Part shown: positions 17,285-26,876 of the stretch, piece after piece
Numbering within the stretch: position 1 is the first letter of the stretch
Layout: each line of letters starts with the position of its first letter
Assembly (NCBI GenBank): GCA_910574935.1
Contig: CAJTCU010000003.1
Span: 62,001 to 126,000, forward strand
Direction: 5' to 3'
Length of the DNA: 64,000 nt
Origin: Oscillospiraceae bacterium
GTDB taxonomy: Bacteria > Bacillota > Clostridia > Oscillospirales > Acutalibacteraceae
Made by a program: the position numbers and the translations under genes
Notes under the pieces: model-generated
The model's input: the letters and a program-made list of their open reading frames with translations, nothing else
Databases searched by the model: none
Told to the model about the DNA's origin: nothing

Positions 17285-17334
17285 CGGCGGGAGCCGCCTC
17301 TCTAAGACGCGGCTCCCGCCGGTACAGTTTTTTG
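17285..17334. terminator. Strong GC hairpin between convergent genes
   Basis: A 12-base stem (GGCGGGAGCCGC and complement, 17285-17320) is followed by TTTTTT at 17328-17333 on the plus strand, slightly distant from the stem. On the minus strand a T-run follows about 14 bases on. It probably separates the exporter pair from the ATP-grasp gene. Bases 17117-17284 hold no visible gene. Confidence 0.5.
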
Positions 17335-17345
17335 CTCCTAAAACG

Positions 17346-18386
17346 CTATAGCTCCGGGATTAATTTTTTATAATATGGCCACAGTCCCACCTGGTCTGGG
17401 GTATGTTCTGGCTGCTGCCAAAAGTCGTAGCCCGGGTAGTCGTTTCCCTCCACGATCACCGGGCCATTGGGCGTGATGCACACATCCCAGCCTATGTAGC
17501 GCATTCTGGGCTCTACCAACGCGGCCTTTAGGCATAAGTCCACCGCTTCTTTTACAAAGGGGATCTGGTATCCCACCAAGGGGATGCCAGTGTCTGGGTG
17601 GTGGTCCAGCACCCGGAGATCCGAGGTATGCCCTGGACCGCAGATGGTCCCGGCCTTTTGGTCAATGGGGCAAAATAGCCCGCCGCTTTCCAGGTTGTCC
17701 ACACGGCGCCCGCCGCAGCCTGTTTTGATTACAGCGTACACACAGTTGGGCTTCCAGCTGCCGGGGCCTCCGGTCAACAGGGTAACAATGCGCAGGGTGT
17801 TAATGCTCTGGGGGTGCAGCCGGGCTAAATCCTGGTGCTGGGCCAGGGGCTCTTCCACCACGCCCATCCCATGGGCTTTCAAGTAATCCAGCAGGATTTC
17901 CGGCGAGGTAAAATTCCTTAGCTCCACTGCCTCAATCCCCTTGCCGCTCTCTCCCACGTCGGGCTTAGCAAAAAGCTGGGTATTTCCCTGCATCAGCCGA
18001 GCCAAATCTTGAGCAGACGCGTTCTCCACCACCAGAAAGTCCCGGCCCAGATACTCCCGGAACCGGGGATAAAAACTGGCTTTGTGGTCAAAGTCATAGG
18101 CGGCTTGGGAATCGTTCACCAGGGTGACCAGGCGCTTGTTCCGCAGACGGGTCACGTAGGTTTTCCGATGCCAGGCGTCCATGTTGTAGAATTTGAACAT
18201 TACATAGTCGTGATATCCCGCACCGTACCGGGTCAGACACCAGAGCATGTCTGCCAGCAGCACGGGGCGGCTTTTTCCGCAATGGGCCCGGGCCAGGTCT
18301 ATGGAATTCATCAGGGCCTTGGGCCGCGCCCCGGTGATAATGTGAAACAAATAGCGTCCCCAAGCAAAACAATTGAAATCCGGCAT
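17346..18386 (-). CDS. ATP-grasp enzyme (sugar-transfer-associated type)
   Basis: This is a 346-residue protein. Motifs fit an ATP-grasp fold: LFAKPDVGESGKGIEAV (phosphate-binding loop), SINTLRIVTLL, and a C-terminal RYIGWDVCITPNGPVIVEGNDYPGYDF with the metal-binding E and N. It resembles the ATPgrasp_ST family found near cell-surface polysaccharide genes. The start at 18386 has AAGGAG 10 bases upstream. No glycan genes adjoin it, so the acceptor is unknown. Confidence 0.78.
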   Translation of the reverse strand: MPDFNCFAWGRYLFHIITGARPKALMNSIDLARAHCGKSRPVLLADMLWCLTRYGAGYHDYVMFKFYNMDAWHRKTYVTRLRNKRLVTLVNDSQAAYDFDHKASFYPRFREYLGRDFLVVENASAQDLARLMQGNTQLFAKPDVGESGKGIEAVELRNFTSPEILLDYLKAHGMGVVEEPLAQHQDLARLHPQSINTLRIVTLLTGGPGSWKPNCVYAVIKTGCGGRRVDNLESGGLFCPIDQKAGTICGPGHTSDLRVLDHHPDTGIPLVGYQIPFVKEAVDLCLKAALVEPRMRYIGWDVCITPNGPVIVEGNDYPGYDFWQQPEHTPDQVGLWPYYKKLIPEL

Positions 18387-18540
18387 TCTATATAATCTCC
18401 TTTTTAGTAAAAAGCATATCACTGCTTTCTATAAATACCCTCTACTTATTAGAAGCGCAAAAAGGAGAAAAGTAAACACAAAAATCAAATCATTAAGAAT
18501 TTTGTAAGATTTAGAGTCATATTCAGGTTTTTTGTATCCT

Positions 18541-19446
18541 TTAAACCCGCATTCCGTCCCAGGCCACCACAGCCCGTACCGGGGCATGCCGGTCTAAATA
18601 GTCCTGATATTCTTCATGAGAAAACGCCTGTACCTGGTTGATATGGGTAATGTACACCTGGGTGCTCCTGCTTACCGCGCCGCAGTTTTCCAGGGCGGCC
18701 AGCTGGCGGCAGAGCCGGCGGGCGTCCATATGGCCGGAATCCTCTCCCTGCTCCAGGGATCCAAAGGTCCCCTCCATAATCACAAGGTCTAGGGCCGCGC
18801 CGCGCTCTTTTGCATACCGCGCCAAAAAGCCCAGGTTTTCCGGACCATACAGGCCCGTATCGCAGGCGTAAAGCCATGTCCCCCGCTGCCAGTCTATTAA
18901 ATAATTCTGAGCCGTTTCGCCATGGCCATAGGCCTGGTGGCATGTGGCCAAAGGCGTCACTTTTTTGCCGCCTATTTCATAGGTTTTGTAGGGATCCACC
19001 GGATAAAGGGCAATCTTCCCCTGTTCCTTCAGCATTGCCAAAATATTGCCAAAAGTTCCGGAAATATGGGCGGTCTCTGTTACAAGCCGGTCCGCCCAGG
19101 CCAGGCCTGCTGAGGAAATGTAAAAATGGATAGGCGCTTTCATATCGGTCATGGTAAGGATCGAAAACGTGGCCGCGGAAAAATGGTCCTCGTGGCTGTG
19201 GGTGACCAGCACCTGCCGCACCCGGTCCAAAGGGGCATGGTAGTGCTGAGACCCGGCGGGCACATCGGGGCCAAAGTCTATTAGCGTCTCCGGGTCCAGA
19301 AGGAAAGCGGACCTAAGGCGGAGCTCATTCCCCAGAATTCCCGGGGCCTTCTGGACAGCCCGGGCTCGGGCGCAAACCTTACAGCCACAAAAGGGGTTAG
19401 GATATAGTTCGGCGGCTCCTGTACCTAAGAAAACGGATTCCCCCAT
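18541..19446 (-). CDS. Metallo-beta-lactamase-fold hydrolase (PhnP-like)
   Basis: This 301-residue MBL-fold protein has the zinc motif THSHEDHFSA, a later CHQAYGH, CDTGLYG and THINQ, giving a full set of likely metal ligands. An N-terminal CGCKVCARAR cluster recalls the zinc-binding loop of PhnP-type phosphodiesterases. The ATG at 19446 has AGGAG 8 bases upstream. It stands alone on the minus strand between unrelated genes. The substrate is probably a cyclic phosphodiester, but this is inference. Confidence 0.8.
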   Translation of the reverse strand: MGESVFLGTGAAELYPNPFCGCKVCARARAVQKAPGILGNELRLRSAFLLDPETLIDFGPDVPAGSQHYHAPLDRVRQVLVTHSHEDHFSAATFSILTMTDMKAPIHFYISSAGLAWADRLVTETAHISGTFGNILAMLKEQGKIALYPVDPYKTYEIGGKKVTPLATCHQAYGHGETAQNYLIDWQRGTWLYACDTGLYGPENLGFLARYAKERGAALDLVIMEGTFGSLEQGEDSGHMDARRLCRQLAALENCGAVSRSTQVYITHINQVQAFSHEEYQDYLDRHAPVRAVVAWDGMRV

Positions 19447-19670
19447 AAGAATCACTCCTGTTTATATTTTTCTCATCATACCAGACTGCCCTCCTTTTTG
19501 CAAGGGTAAAAATACCCGTTCCTGTTCTATCACCAGCCTTTTGTGGCATAAGTTTTATAGAAATTCCTTACGGTGGAAATGGGGAGCCCGGGACCTGGGC
19601 CCGCTGGCTCTTCCGCTTTTCGCTCTGCACAAAACGCGGCTCTCCTGGGCCCCTCAAAGGAGGCGGAGAA

Positions 19671-20705
19671 ATGTTTTGGACCATTAAGGTGAAGAGAAAA
19701 ATCCTGGCGGCCGCCCTGGCTCTGGTGGTGGCCGCCGCCCTGTGCCCAGCCTTAGGCCGGGTGTGGGCTGCTGGGACCACACAAGACTTTATCAAGTGGG
19801 TAGATTTTGACGTGCCCGCCTCTTTGCTGCGCCAGACCCTACAGCTGGACACAGAAAGCTATGGATGCGACAGCCCACACACTAGCTGGGTAGACCTTCT
19901 GGCATATCTAGCGGCCAAGTACGGCGGGGACTTTTCTCTTTTCAAGCAAAAGGATCTGGACCAGCTGCTGGAGCGTGTTTCTCAGGGGGAAAGCCTGGAG
20001 GAGATTGCCCTGGGAATGCCCAACTTTGACTACTACCAAGAAGCTTATGGCGCGGTGCTGGGGGGCTTTGTGGGCGAGTTCCAGCTGGAAGGAGAGCAGG
20101 GCTGGGAGACCTGCTATGGCCTAAAAGCCTACTCGCCCATTGCAGAGACCTTCCCCTATCATGACTACAATGACTTCGGCGTCAGCCGGGAATATGGCTA
20201 CCACCGCCGCCACCTGGGCCACGATATGATGGCCCAGGTGGGCACGCCGGTGGTGGCGGTGGAATCCGGGGTAGTGGAGGCCATGGGATGGAACCAGTAC
20301 GGCGGCTGGCGGGTTGGCATCCGCAGCTTCGACGGTTTACGGTACCACTACTATGCCCACTTGCGCAAGGACCGCCCCTTTGCCCAGGGGCTGGCCGTGG
20401 GTAAAACTGTAATGGCTGGGGACGTGATCGGCTATGTGGGGCGCACCGGCTACAGCGCCACTGAAAATGTGAATGGCATTGAGCAGAGCCACCTGCATTA
20501 TGGCCTACAGCTGATTTTTGATGAGAGCCAAAAGGAGGGCAACGGCGAGATCTGGGTGGACGTATACCAGATCTGTCAGCTGCTACGCGGCCATCAGAGT
20601 ACGGTGCAGCGCAACGATGAGACCAAAGAATGGACCCGGGTCCACGGCTTCCAGGAAACAGCGCCGGAAACATCCTCCCCCTCAAAAACCAAGAAACTCC
20701 CATAA
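19671..20705 (+). CDS. Secreted M23 metallopeptidase
   Basis: This 344-residue protein starts with a signal peptide or anchor (residues 5-34). A helical region follows (about 35-150), then an M23/LytM domain. The zinc ligands appear as H..H.D in RHLGHDMMAQVG and HLHYGL near the end of the domain, with YYAHL between. M23 enzymes cut peptidoglycan cross-links. The C-terminal ~50 residues are polar and Ser/Thr/Pro-rich. The ribosome site AAAGGAGG is 6-7 bases before the ATG. It may act in sporulation or wall remodelling. Confidence 0.88.
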   Translation: MFWTIKVKRKILAAALALVVAAALCPALGRVWAAGTTQDFIKWVDFDVPASLLRQTLQLDTESYGCDSPHTSWVDLLAYLAAKYGGDFSLFKQKDLDQLLERVSQGESLEEIALGMPNFDYYQEAYGAVLGGFVGEFQLEGEQGWETCYGLKAYSPIAETFPYHDYNDFGVSREYGYHRRHLGHDMMAQVGTPVVAVESGVVEAMGWNQYGGWRVGIRSFDGLRYHYYAHLRKDRPFAQGLAVGKTVMAGDVIGYVGRTGYSATENVNGIEQSHLHYGLQLIFDESQKEGNGEIWVDVYQICQLLRGHQSTVQRNDETKEWTRVHGFQETAPETSSPSKTKKLP

Positions 20706-20710
20706 ACTGG

Positions 20711-20739
20711 TTGCAATCTTCCGGGCAGCACGGTACAAT
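20711..20739 (+). promoter_or_regulatory. Sigma-A-type promoter of uxaC
   Basis: TTGCAA (20711-20716) and TACAAT (20734-20739) are 17 bases apart, giving a leader of about 105 bases before the uxaC start. Confidence 0.6.
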
Positions 20740-20771
20740 AGACTTACAGTAAGCGCCTCTGGCACACCTGC

Positions 20772-20801
20772 CGGACCAAAAGAGAACTCTTCTTTTGGTC
20801 C
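20772..20801 (+). promoter_or_regulatory. Stable hairpin/palindrome in the uxaC leader
   Basis: CGGACCAAAAGA and its complement TCTTTTGGTCCG flank a short loop. No T-run follows, so it is not a simple terminator. It lies between promoter and start codon, where an operator or an RNA control element would sit. Confidence 0.45.
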
Positions 20802-20851
20802 GCGTTGCCTATACTGGCGCTCAACGAAAAACAGAGAGGATGTTACCCCCT

Positions 20852-22273
20852 ATGAAGTCTTTTCTGGACAGGGATTTTTTACTCAGTACCCCTGCGGCCC
20901 AGGAGCTCTACCAAAGCTATGCGGAAACCATGCCCATTGTGGATTACCATTGCCATATCGACCCAAAGGAGATCGCCCAGGACCGGCGGTTTGAGAATAT
21001 CTCCCAGGTTTGGCTGGGAGGCGACCATTATAAATGGCGGCAAATGCGCTGGGCCGGAGTGGAGGAGGAATTTATCACTGGCAATGCCCCAGACCGGGAG
21101 AAGTTTCAAAAATGGGCCGAGACCATGGACAAAGCCGTAGGTAATCCCTTGTTCCACTGGAGCCATCTGGAGCTGCGGAGGTTTTTCGGCTACGAGGGCG
21201 TTTTAACTGCCAAAAGCGCTGGAGAGGTCTGGGACTTTTGTAATGCCAAGCTGCAAGAGCCGGATATGAGCGCCCGAAACCTAATCCTCCGCTCCAACGT
21301 AAAGCTGCTGTGTACCACCGACGACCCCGCAGACGACCTGTGCTGGCATAAACAGCTGTCCCAGGACCAGGGCTTCCCGGTGCAGGTACTGCCTGCCTGG
21401 CGGCCGGACAAGGCCATGAACCTGGAAAAACCGGATTATCTGGACTACCTGCGGCGGCTGGGCGACGCGGCAGATATTGAAATTAACAGCTTTTCCACCC
21501 TGAAAGCGGCGCTGAAAAAACGCATGTCTTTCTTCGCCTCCATGGGCTGCCGCCTGTCCGACCACGGCCTGGAGAGCGGGGTATTCGCTCCCTGCGACGA
21601 AGCGGCTGTGGAGGCGGTATTCGCCCGCCGCCTTGGGGGGGAAGCCATCGGAAAAACCGAACAGGAACAGTTTAAGACAGCGTTTCTGCTGTTTGCCGCC
21701 AGCGAGTATGCCCGGTTGGGCTGGGCTATGCAGCTGCACTATGGCTGCCGCCGGGACAACAATACCGCTATGTTCCAAAAAACCGGCCCAGACACTGGCT
21801 TTGACTGCATCCACGACCAGACCGCCACCATGAAGTTGGCCGCCCTGCTGGACCAGCTCAACAGTCAAGGGCATCTGCCTAAAACCGTCCTCTACAGTCT
21901 AAATCCTGCCGACGACCCGGTTCTGGACGCCATGATTGGCTGTTTCCAAAGCGCCGGGGCCGGGTGCATGGGGAAGGTGCAGCATGGCTCGGCCTGGTGG
22001 TTTAATGACCACCGGGCGGGCATGACCCGGCAGCTGACCTCCCTAGCCAATCTGGGCCTTCTGGGCAGCTTTATCGGTATGCTGACAGATTCCCGCAGCT
22101 TTTTGTCCTACCCCCGACACGAATACTTCCGGCGTATTCTCTGCCAGCTGCTGGGCGGCTGGGTGGAAAACGGCGAGTGCCCCTGGGACCCAGAATGGCT
22201 GGGCCAGCTGGTGAAGGATATTTCTTATAATAACGCGGTGCAATATTTTGGCTTCGAACTGGAAACCATATAG
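20852..22273 (+). CDS. uxaC: Glucuronate isomerase
   Basis: This 473-residue cytoplasmic enzyme interconverts D-glucuronate/D-galacturonate and the matching ketohexuronates, the first step of uronate breakdown. Family motifs are VDYHCHIDPKEI near the N-terminus, LGGDHYKWRQMRWAGV, TTDDPADDL, MQLHYG and WWFNDHRAGM. The ATG at 20852 is chosen over 20840, which lies directly on the ribosome site. No uxaB/uxuA/kdgK genes are beside it in this window. The GH88/105 hydrolase at 47.5 kb also releases or processes unsaturated uronates. Confidence 0.94.
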   Translation: MKSFLDRDFLLSTPAAQELYQSYAETMPIVDYHCHIDPKEIAQDRRFENISQVWLGGDHYKWRQMRWAGVEEEFITGNAPDREKFQKWAETMDKAVGNPLFHWSHLELRRFFGYEGVLTAKSAGEVWDFCNAKLQEPDMSARNLILRSNVKLLCTTDDPADDLCWHKQLSQDQGFPVQVLPAWRPDKAMNLEKPDYLDYLRRLGDAADIEINSFSTLKAALKKRMSFFASMGCRLSDHGLESGVFAPCDEAAVEAVFARRLGGEAIGKTEQEQFKTAFLLFAASEYARLGWAMQLHYGCRRDNNTAMFQKTGPDTGFDCIHDQTATMKLAALLDQLNSQGHLPKTVLYSLNPADDPVLDAMIGCFQSAGAGCMGKVQHGSAWWFNDHRAGMTRQLTSLANLGLLGSFIGMLTDSRSFLSYPRHEYFRRILCQLLGGWVENGECPWDPEWLGQLVKDISYNNAVQYFGFELETI

Positions 22274-22522
22274 CAGGCTTTCCCAGTGGCGGAGCGTAAA
22301 GATTTCGTTGTCTCATCTACTGGTTCGGGCGCTGCCTCCCAGTGAAAAAGAGTCTCGCTCTCATTGAGCATAATGGGTTGCTTGTCCAGCTTAGGGCCGA
22401 AAGCGGAGAGGCCCCTTATAAGGAGTGTCCTGGTCCGGCCGCTGCGGAAGATGAAACCATCCGCTGTGGCCAACACTTGACGGTCTCCGCTGGAGATCAC
22501 CGCGCAATACCCCTCCAAGAAG

Positions 22523-22563
22523 AATCAGGCGGCAGAAATCTCTCTGCCGCCTGATTTTTTATT
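22523..22563. terminator. Bidirectional terminator between uxaC and nagA
   Basis: The stem ATCAGGCGGCAGA and its complement TCTGCCGCCTGAT (22524-22555) has T-rich sequence on both outer sides (TGATTTTTTATTTT on plus, GATTCTTCTT on minus). Between uxaC and this hairpin, 22274-22522 contains only weak open frames on both strands and no recognisable gene. Confidence 0.8.
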
Positions 22564-23719
22564 TTCCGAAGCTCAACATCTTCGTGTCCCCCTGGTGGGA
22601 CTTCCAAACGGAAACAATCTCCAACGCGTCGTCCAACACCACCAGGTCCGCTCGTTTGCCTGGCTCAATGCTGCCAATCTCCTCCGCCATCCCAATGGCC
22701 TGGGCTGGGGACAGAGTAGCCGCCCGTACCGCCTGGGAGAAGGGCACGCCGTAGCTCACCAAGTTTTTGATCTCCTGGTGCAGGTTGGTCACCGAACCAG
22801 CAATGGTACCGTTTTCCAGGGTGGCTAAGCCCCCCCGCACAGTGACCATCTGGCCGCCCAGCTCAAAGGCCGAACCCTCTTCCATACCGTTGGCTCGCAT
22901 CGAGTCGCTGACCACTACAGCCCGGTGGCCCAGCGCCTGAAACGCGGTCCGCAGCACCGCCGGATGGATGTGGTGCCCATCACAGATCAGCTCACCCCGC
23001 ACCCGGGAATCTTCGAACACAGCCCCCACCACCCCGGGCTTCCGGTGATGCAAACCGTTCATCGCATTAAACAGGTGGGTGGCATGGGTCACACCCCAGT
23101 CAAAAGCCGCTTTGGCTCCATCATAGTCTGCCACGGTGTGGGCAATAGAGACCGTGCACAGCTCTTTTGCCTTCTTTACGAATTCCTCTCCTCCAGGCTG
23201 CTCGGGGGCCACGTCTACCAGCCGCACAATGCCCCCGTACTGATGGAACATTTCCTGGAACATAGCAAAGTCCGGGGCCGCAATGTCCTCTTCCCGCTGT
23301 GCGCCCTTGCGCTCTTTGGAGATAAATGGCCCTTCCATGTTCACACCCACCACCCGGGCTCCATCCTCTAATGGCGCGTCAAAACATTCTTTGGCCGCTG
23401 CCAGGGCATTTTCTATCCCCGGCCGGGCAATGGTCATGGTGGTGGGACAAAAGGAGGTCACCCCGTGGGCCAGCAGAAACCGGGCCATATTGTCAATCGC
23501 CTCCCGGCCTCCGTCACAAGTGTCCGTACCGGCGCAGCCGTGAATGTGTACGTCCACAAAACCCGGGACAATGGTATACCCCTGGCAATCCACGGCCGTA
23601 TCTTGGTCCCTGCGGGGAAGATACTCCCCCACCGCAATAATTTCTCCTCCCTCGATCTCTATATCACCCTGGACCAGACGAAAGTCCCGATCGAGGTAGT
23701 TTGCGTTGATGATGAACAT
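22559..23719 (-). CDS. nagA: N-acetylglucosamine-6-phosphate deacetylase
   Basis: This 386-residue metal-dependent amidohydrolase turns GlcNAc-6-P into glucosamine-6-P in amino-sugar use and wall recycling. Motifs are FVDVHIHGCAGTDT, NMEGPFISKERKGA, THLFNAMNGLHHR, CDGHHIHP and the catalytic Asp in VVSDSMRANGM. AAAGGATGG lies upstream of the ATG. No nagB is adjacent. Confidence 0.95.
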   Translation of the reverse strand: MFIINANYLDRDFRLVQGDIEIEGGEIIAVGEYLPRRDQDTAVDCQGYTIVPGFVDVHIHGCAGTDTCDGGREAIDNMARFLLAHGVTSFCPTTMTIARPGIENALAAAKECFDAPLEDGARVVGVNMEGPFISKERKGAQREEDIAAPDFAMFQEMFHQYGGIVRLVDVAPEQPGGEEFVKKAKELCTVSIAHTVADYDGAKAAFDWGVTHATHLFNAMNGLHHRKPGVVGAVFEDSRVRGELICDGHHIHPAVLRTAFQALGHRAVVVSDSMRANGMEEGSAFELGGQMVTVRGGLATLENGTIAGSVTNLHQEIKNLVSYGVPFSQAVRAATLSPAQAIGMAEEIGSIEPGKRADLVVLDDALEIVSVWKSHQGDTKMLSFGK

Positions 23720-24147
23720 AATTTAACCATCCTTTCATAAGATAGCGGATCAAACGGCTTCTGCTCCAAAATGGCCCCATTTTCTGTTTCAATATGATCC
23801 TTAGAGGGGCAATATCCGCCAAACCGCTCTTCATTACTTTTGCCGATAGGCCCCCTCGTCTGGAGAGCACACCTCTGGCTGTTCGCTGTATCGGTGAGTG
23901 GCCGCCAAAAGGCACCGGGTTTTCACCGCACAAAACAGTTTCTCCCTTTCTGCCTCTCTTCGCCAAGATAGCGCGTTCTTCCATTTTTTACGTTTTAGCG
24001 CCGCAATGAACGCAAGGCCCGGCTGCCCGCAGCAAGAGTTCTTCCGTCTCACTTAGTAATTCAGAAACCGCACTGGCCGTTGTCGTCCCCTTGGCCTCTG
24101 TCTGGAGAAGGGCTGTCTCTTGTATCCCTGTCCGTTTCTCGCCTCTT
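23720..24147. other. Gene-free stretch
   Basis: About 430 bases upstream of nagA and downstream of the bofA-like gene. No convincing ribosome-site-led frame, hairpin or repeat was seen. Confidence 0.4.
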
Positions 24148-24327
24148 TTACAGCAGCAGAATGGTATTCAGAATCACCAGCAGCGTAACCCCCGGCACCC
24201 CCAGCACCCCTGCCGCCGCCAGGCTCAGCCGGTTCACCGCAATGGCTACCCCTGTATATCCGCTGGTCACATTCACCAGCGCCAAGGCCAAAAAACCCAG
24301 CAGCGCAGAAGTAACAAAGCTTTTCAT
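24148..24327 (-). CDS. bofA: BofA-like membrane protein (pro-SigmaK processing control)
   Basis: The chosen frame is 59 residues, with a ribosome-site-like GGGGGA 7 bases before the ATG. The pattern LVNVTSGYTGVAIAVNRLSLAAAGVLGVPGVTLLVI matches the conserved C-terminal part of BofA (family form VNLTs..TGv.lpvn..tl.vsgiLGiPGv). BofA inhibits the SpoIVFB protease in the sporulating mother cell. The protein is shorter than B. subtilis BofA (87 residues), lacking one N-terminal helix. It follows rnr by about 50 bases. Confidence 0.7.
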   Translation of the reverse strand: MKSFVTSALLGFLALALVNVTSGYTGVAIAVNRLSLAAAGVLGVPGVTLLVILNTILLL

Positions 24328-24379
24328 AGGCCAGTCCCCCATAAAGTTTTGTTTAACTCTATGCTGCCTTGCCCCTTGG

Positions 24380-26590
24380 TTATTCCTCTTGGGGCATAAA
24401 ATCAATACGCCCGGTGGCCACGTCTGCCCCGGCCACGATGATACCGATCTCCTGACCCATCATCAGCACCCGGCCGCTGCGCAGGTCCCGGTGCATAATC
24501 TCCCCGTCAAATTCAAAGTCGCAGCCCTCAAAGTCGCTTAGGCTCACAAAGCCCTCGGCGTTATTGAAAAGCTTCACGAAAATCCCCTTTGGAGTCACAC
24601 CATTAATGACCCCCACATGCTTTTCACCCAGGTGGGCCCGCATATACTCAGCGGTGTAGCAGTCCTCCGCGTCCCGCTCACCGGTAACGGCCCGCACCTC
24701 GTTCTGAGAGGAAGCCTCCGCCGACTCCCGGGCAAATTCGCCATACTTTTTCTTCAGCTCCCCTGGGTCTGCCCCAGCCACCAAGTCGCTGAGGATTCGA
24801 TGAATCGAAGTATCCGGATAGCGCCGGATAGGAGAGGTAAAGTGGCTGTATTCCCCCAGATCCAGGCCAAAATGGCCCAGCTCCCGGTGGTCGTACCGGG
24901 CCTTGTCCATGGTGCGCAGAATACGGGAATTCACCACCTGCTCCTTGCTGCCGCCCTTCACCCGGTCCAGCACCGCCGCAAAATCTTTTGTGCCAGGGGT
25001 GCCCCGCTTCAGCTCTTTGCAGGGTACAGAGAGCCTGTCCAGCAGGTCGCACAGCTCCACCACCCGGTCGGGGTTGGGCTTTTCATGGACCCGGTAGAGG
25101 AAGGGCACCTGGGCGTCTAGAGAAGCCTTGGCCGCGGCAATATTGGCCGCAATCATCAGCTGCTCAATCAGCTCCTCCGCCGGACCCTGGGTGCGGGGCA
25201 GCAGGTCAATACACACCCCATTCTCGTCCAGCACAAACTTCGTCTCGTCACTGGAGAGATTCATCTGCCCCCTGGCCTTGGCGTTCCGGTCCAGAATATC
25301 CGCCAGTTCCTTGGCGGTGTCCAGGCTGTCCCGCACCGGGGCGTATTTATCCAGAATATCCTGTCCGGCGCTGCCATCCAGAATCTGGTTCACTTCGCGG
25401 TACACACCCCGAACTTTGGAGTTGATCACCGTCTTTTCAAAACGATAAGCAGTCATATGGCCCTCCTGGTCAAAATCCATCAGGGCCGAGAAGGTCAGCT
25501 TTTCAGTACCGGCATTTAGCGAGCACACCCCGTTGGAGAGGGCTTCTGGCAGCATGGGGATAACCCGGTCCGCAAAGTAAACAGAGGTGCCCCGCAAAAA
25601 GGCCTCCTGGTCAATGGGCGTACCCGCCTTTACATAGTGAGACACGTCCGCAATGTGCACCCCCAGCGTATAGCCATCTACAGTTTTGTGGGCGGATACC
25701 GCGTCATCCAGGTCCTTTGCGTCCGCGCTGTCAATGGTAAAGACCGGCTCGTCCCGCAGGTCCAGGCGGCTGTCAATGTCTGCCTGGGTGACCGTCATTT
25801 TGCTGATCTCCTCTGCCTGGGCCAGCACCTCCGCTGAAAACTGGGTGGGAATACCACAGCGCTCGATAATAGCGTCCGCGCATACCCGGGCCCGGTCGCC
25901 GGTGCCGAACACCAGCTGTACCGCTGCCTGGCTCCAGTCCCCCCGGCCGTCCTGACGGGGCTCCAGAAGTACCTTGTCCCCGTCTTGGGCCCCGTTTAGG
26001 TTGGCGGCGGGCACCACCATGTCATAGCGAATAGGCCCGTCCGGAGTAACCCGAGCCCCGGCCTCGTCCACATGTACCGTGCCGGTTATCTTATTCTCCG
26101 CCCGCTTCACCACCCGCCTTACCCGGCCGCTGGGTCCACGGTCTCGCTTTTGCAGGTCACAAAGCAGCACCGTATCTCCCAAAAACGCGCCGTTCAGGTC
26201 CCGGCCTGGAACGAAAATATCCTCGCCAGTCTTGGGCCTGGCAAAGCCGAAACGCTCGGAAATCGATACCAGCGTGGCCTCCACTTCCCGGGCAGGGGGA
26301 GCCAGCCGGGCCCAGTGGTCCTTGTCCACTTTCACCTCGCCCTTTTCCTCCAGGCTGTGCAAAGCCTGGTAAAAGGCGTCCTTATTGCTGACGCCAGACT
26401 CTCTTTGCAGAGACTTGGAGGGCACGCCGTCTCCGCCGCAGCGCTTCAACGCGGCCACAATAAGCTTTTCTTCCATGGTTGTGGCAGCGCTGGGCAGCTG
26501 ATAGCTCTCCACGCTGGAGGGGCCGCTCACTCTCGAATGGCCCGACGGCCGACCGCTGAACTTACGGCTGGAAGATTGATTTTTTCTCAT
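24380..26590 (-). CDS. rnr: Ribonuclease R
   Basis: This 736-residue 3'-5' exoribonuclease degrades structured RNA. An N-terminal winged-helix/cold-shock part is followed by the RNB catalytic domain (about 240-570, with TIDSADAKDLDDAVSA holding the catalytic aspartates and FTSPIRRYPD). A C-terminal S1 domain ends ATGRIDFMPQEE. The first ~45 residues are basic and Ser/Gly-rich. The start at 26590 has AAGGAG 9 bases upstream. No smpB or ssrA gene, its common neighbours, is in the window. Confidence 0.95.
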   Translation of the reverse strand: MRKNQSSSRKFSGRPSGHSRVSGPSSVESYQLPSAATTMEEKLIVAALKRCGGDGVPSKSLQRESGVSNKDAFYQALHSLEEKGEVKVDKDHWARLAPPAREVEATLVSISERFGFARPKTGEDIFVPGRDLNGAFLGDTVLLCDLQKRDRGPSGRVRRVVKRAENKITGTVHVDEAGARVTPDGPIRYDMVVPAANLNGAQDGDKVLLEPRQDGRGDWSQAAVQLVFGTGDRARVCADAIIERCGIPTQFSAEVLAQAEEISKMTVTQADIDSRLDLRDEPVFTIDSADAKDLDDAVSAHKTVDGYTLGVHIADVSHYVKAGTPIDQEAFLRGTSVYFADRVIPMLPEALSNGVCSLNAGTEKLTFSALMDFDQEGHMTAYRFEKTVINSKVRGVYREVNQILDGSAGQDILDKYAPVRDSLDTAKELADILDRNAKARGQMNLSSDETKFVLDENGVCIDLLPRTQGPAEELIEQLMIAANIAAAKASLDAQVPFLYRVHEKPNPDRVVELCDLLDRLSVPCKELKRGTPGTKDFAAVLDRVKGGSKEQVVNSRILRTMDKARYDHRELGHFGLDLGEYSHFTSPIRRYPDTSIHRILSDLVAGADPGELKKKYGEFARESAEASSQNEVRAVTGERDAEDCYTAEYMRAHLGEKHVGVINGVTPKGIFVKLFNNAEGFVSLSDFEGCDFEFDGEIMHRDLRSGRVLMMGQEIGIIVAGADVATGRIDFMPQEE

Positions 26591-26615
26591 AATATGATTC
26601 TCCTTTTTACTGTAA

Positions 26616-26819
26616 CTAAAGCATTGGCGGTTGGAACCAGGCTGTGTATACAGAGCCCGGCTTTTTGTTGTCACCCGGTTTCCACTGAATCAAAATCCAT
26701 CCGTCCGGCATTTGCAGCGCACCGGCTTCCAGGACATGCTTGATCTAATCCAAATTGTCCTTTTATCCTGTAATGATGTTTAGGGTCTCCTGGTCCGGCT
26801 GCCACAGGTCCGGTGCCAT
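26616..26819 (-). pseudogene. Possible decayed small gene between murD and rnr
   Basis: One frame from an ATG at 26819 reads MAPDLWQPDQETLNIITG, then a stop, a few codons, a second stop, then a clean ~42-codon stretch (HVLEAGALQMPDGW..., ending before rnr). Composition looks protein-like on both sides of the stops. No family was recognised; chance is possible. Confidence 0.25.
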
Positions 26820-26876
26820 AATAACCTTGCGCCCCGCCCGGTGTCAAACATCAACCCGTCCATATCCAGATAACAT

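Noticed and set aside
22225-22554. Opposing ~97- and 70-codon frames between uxaC and nagA
   Set aside because: The minus frame starts at a TTG with no ribosome site and overlaps uxaC; the plus frame runs into the terminator. Neither resembles a known protein.
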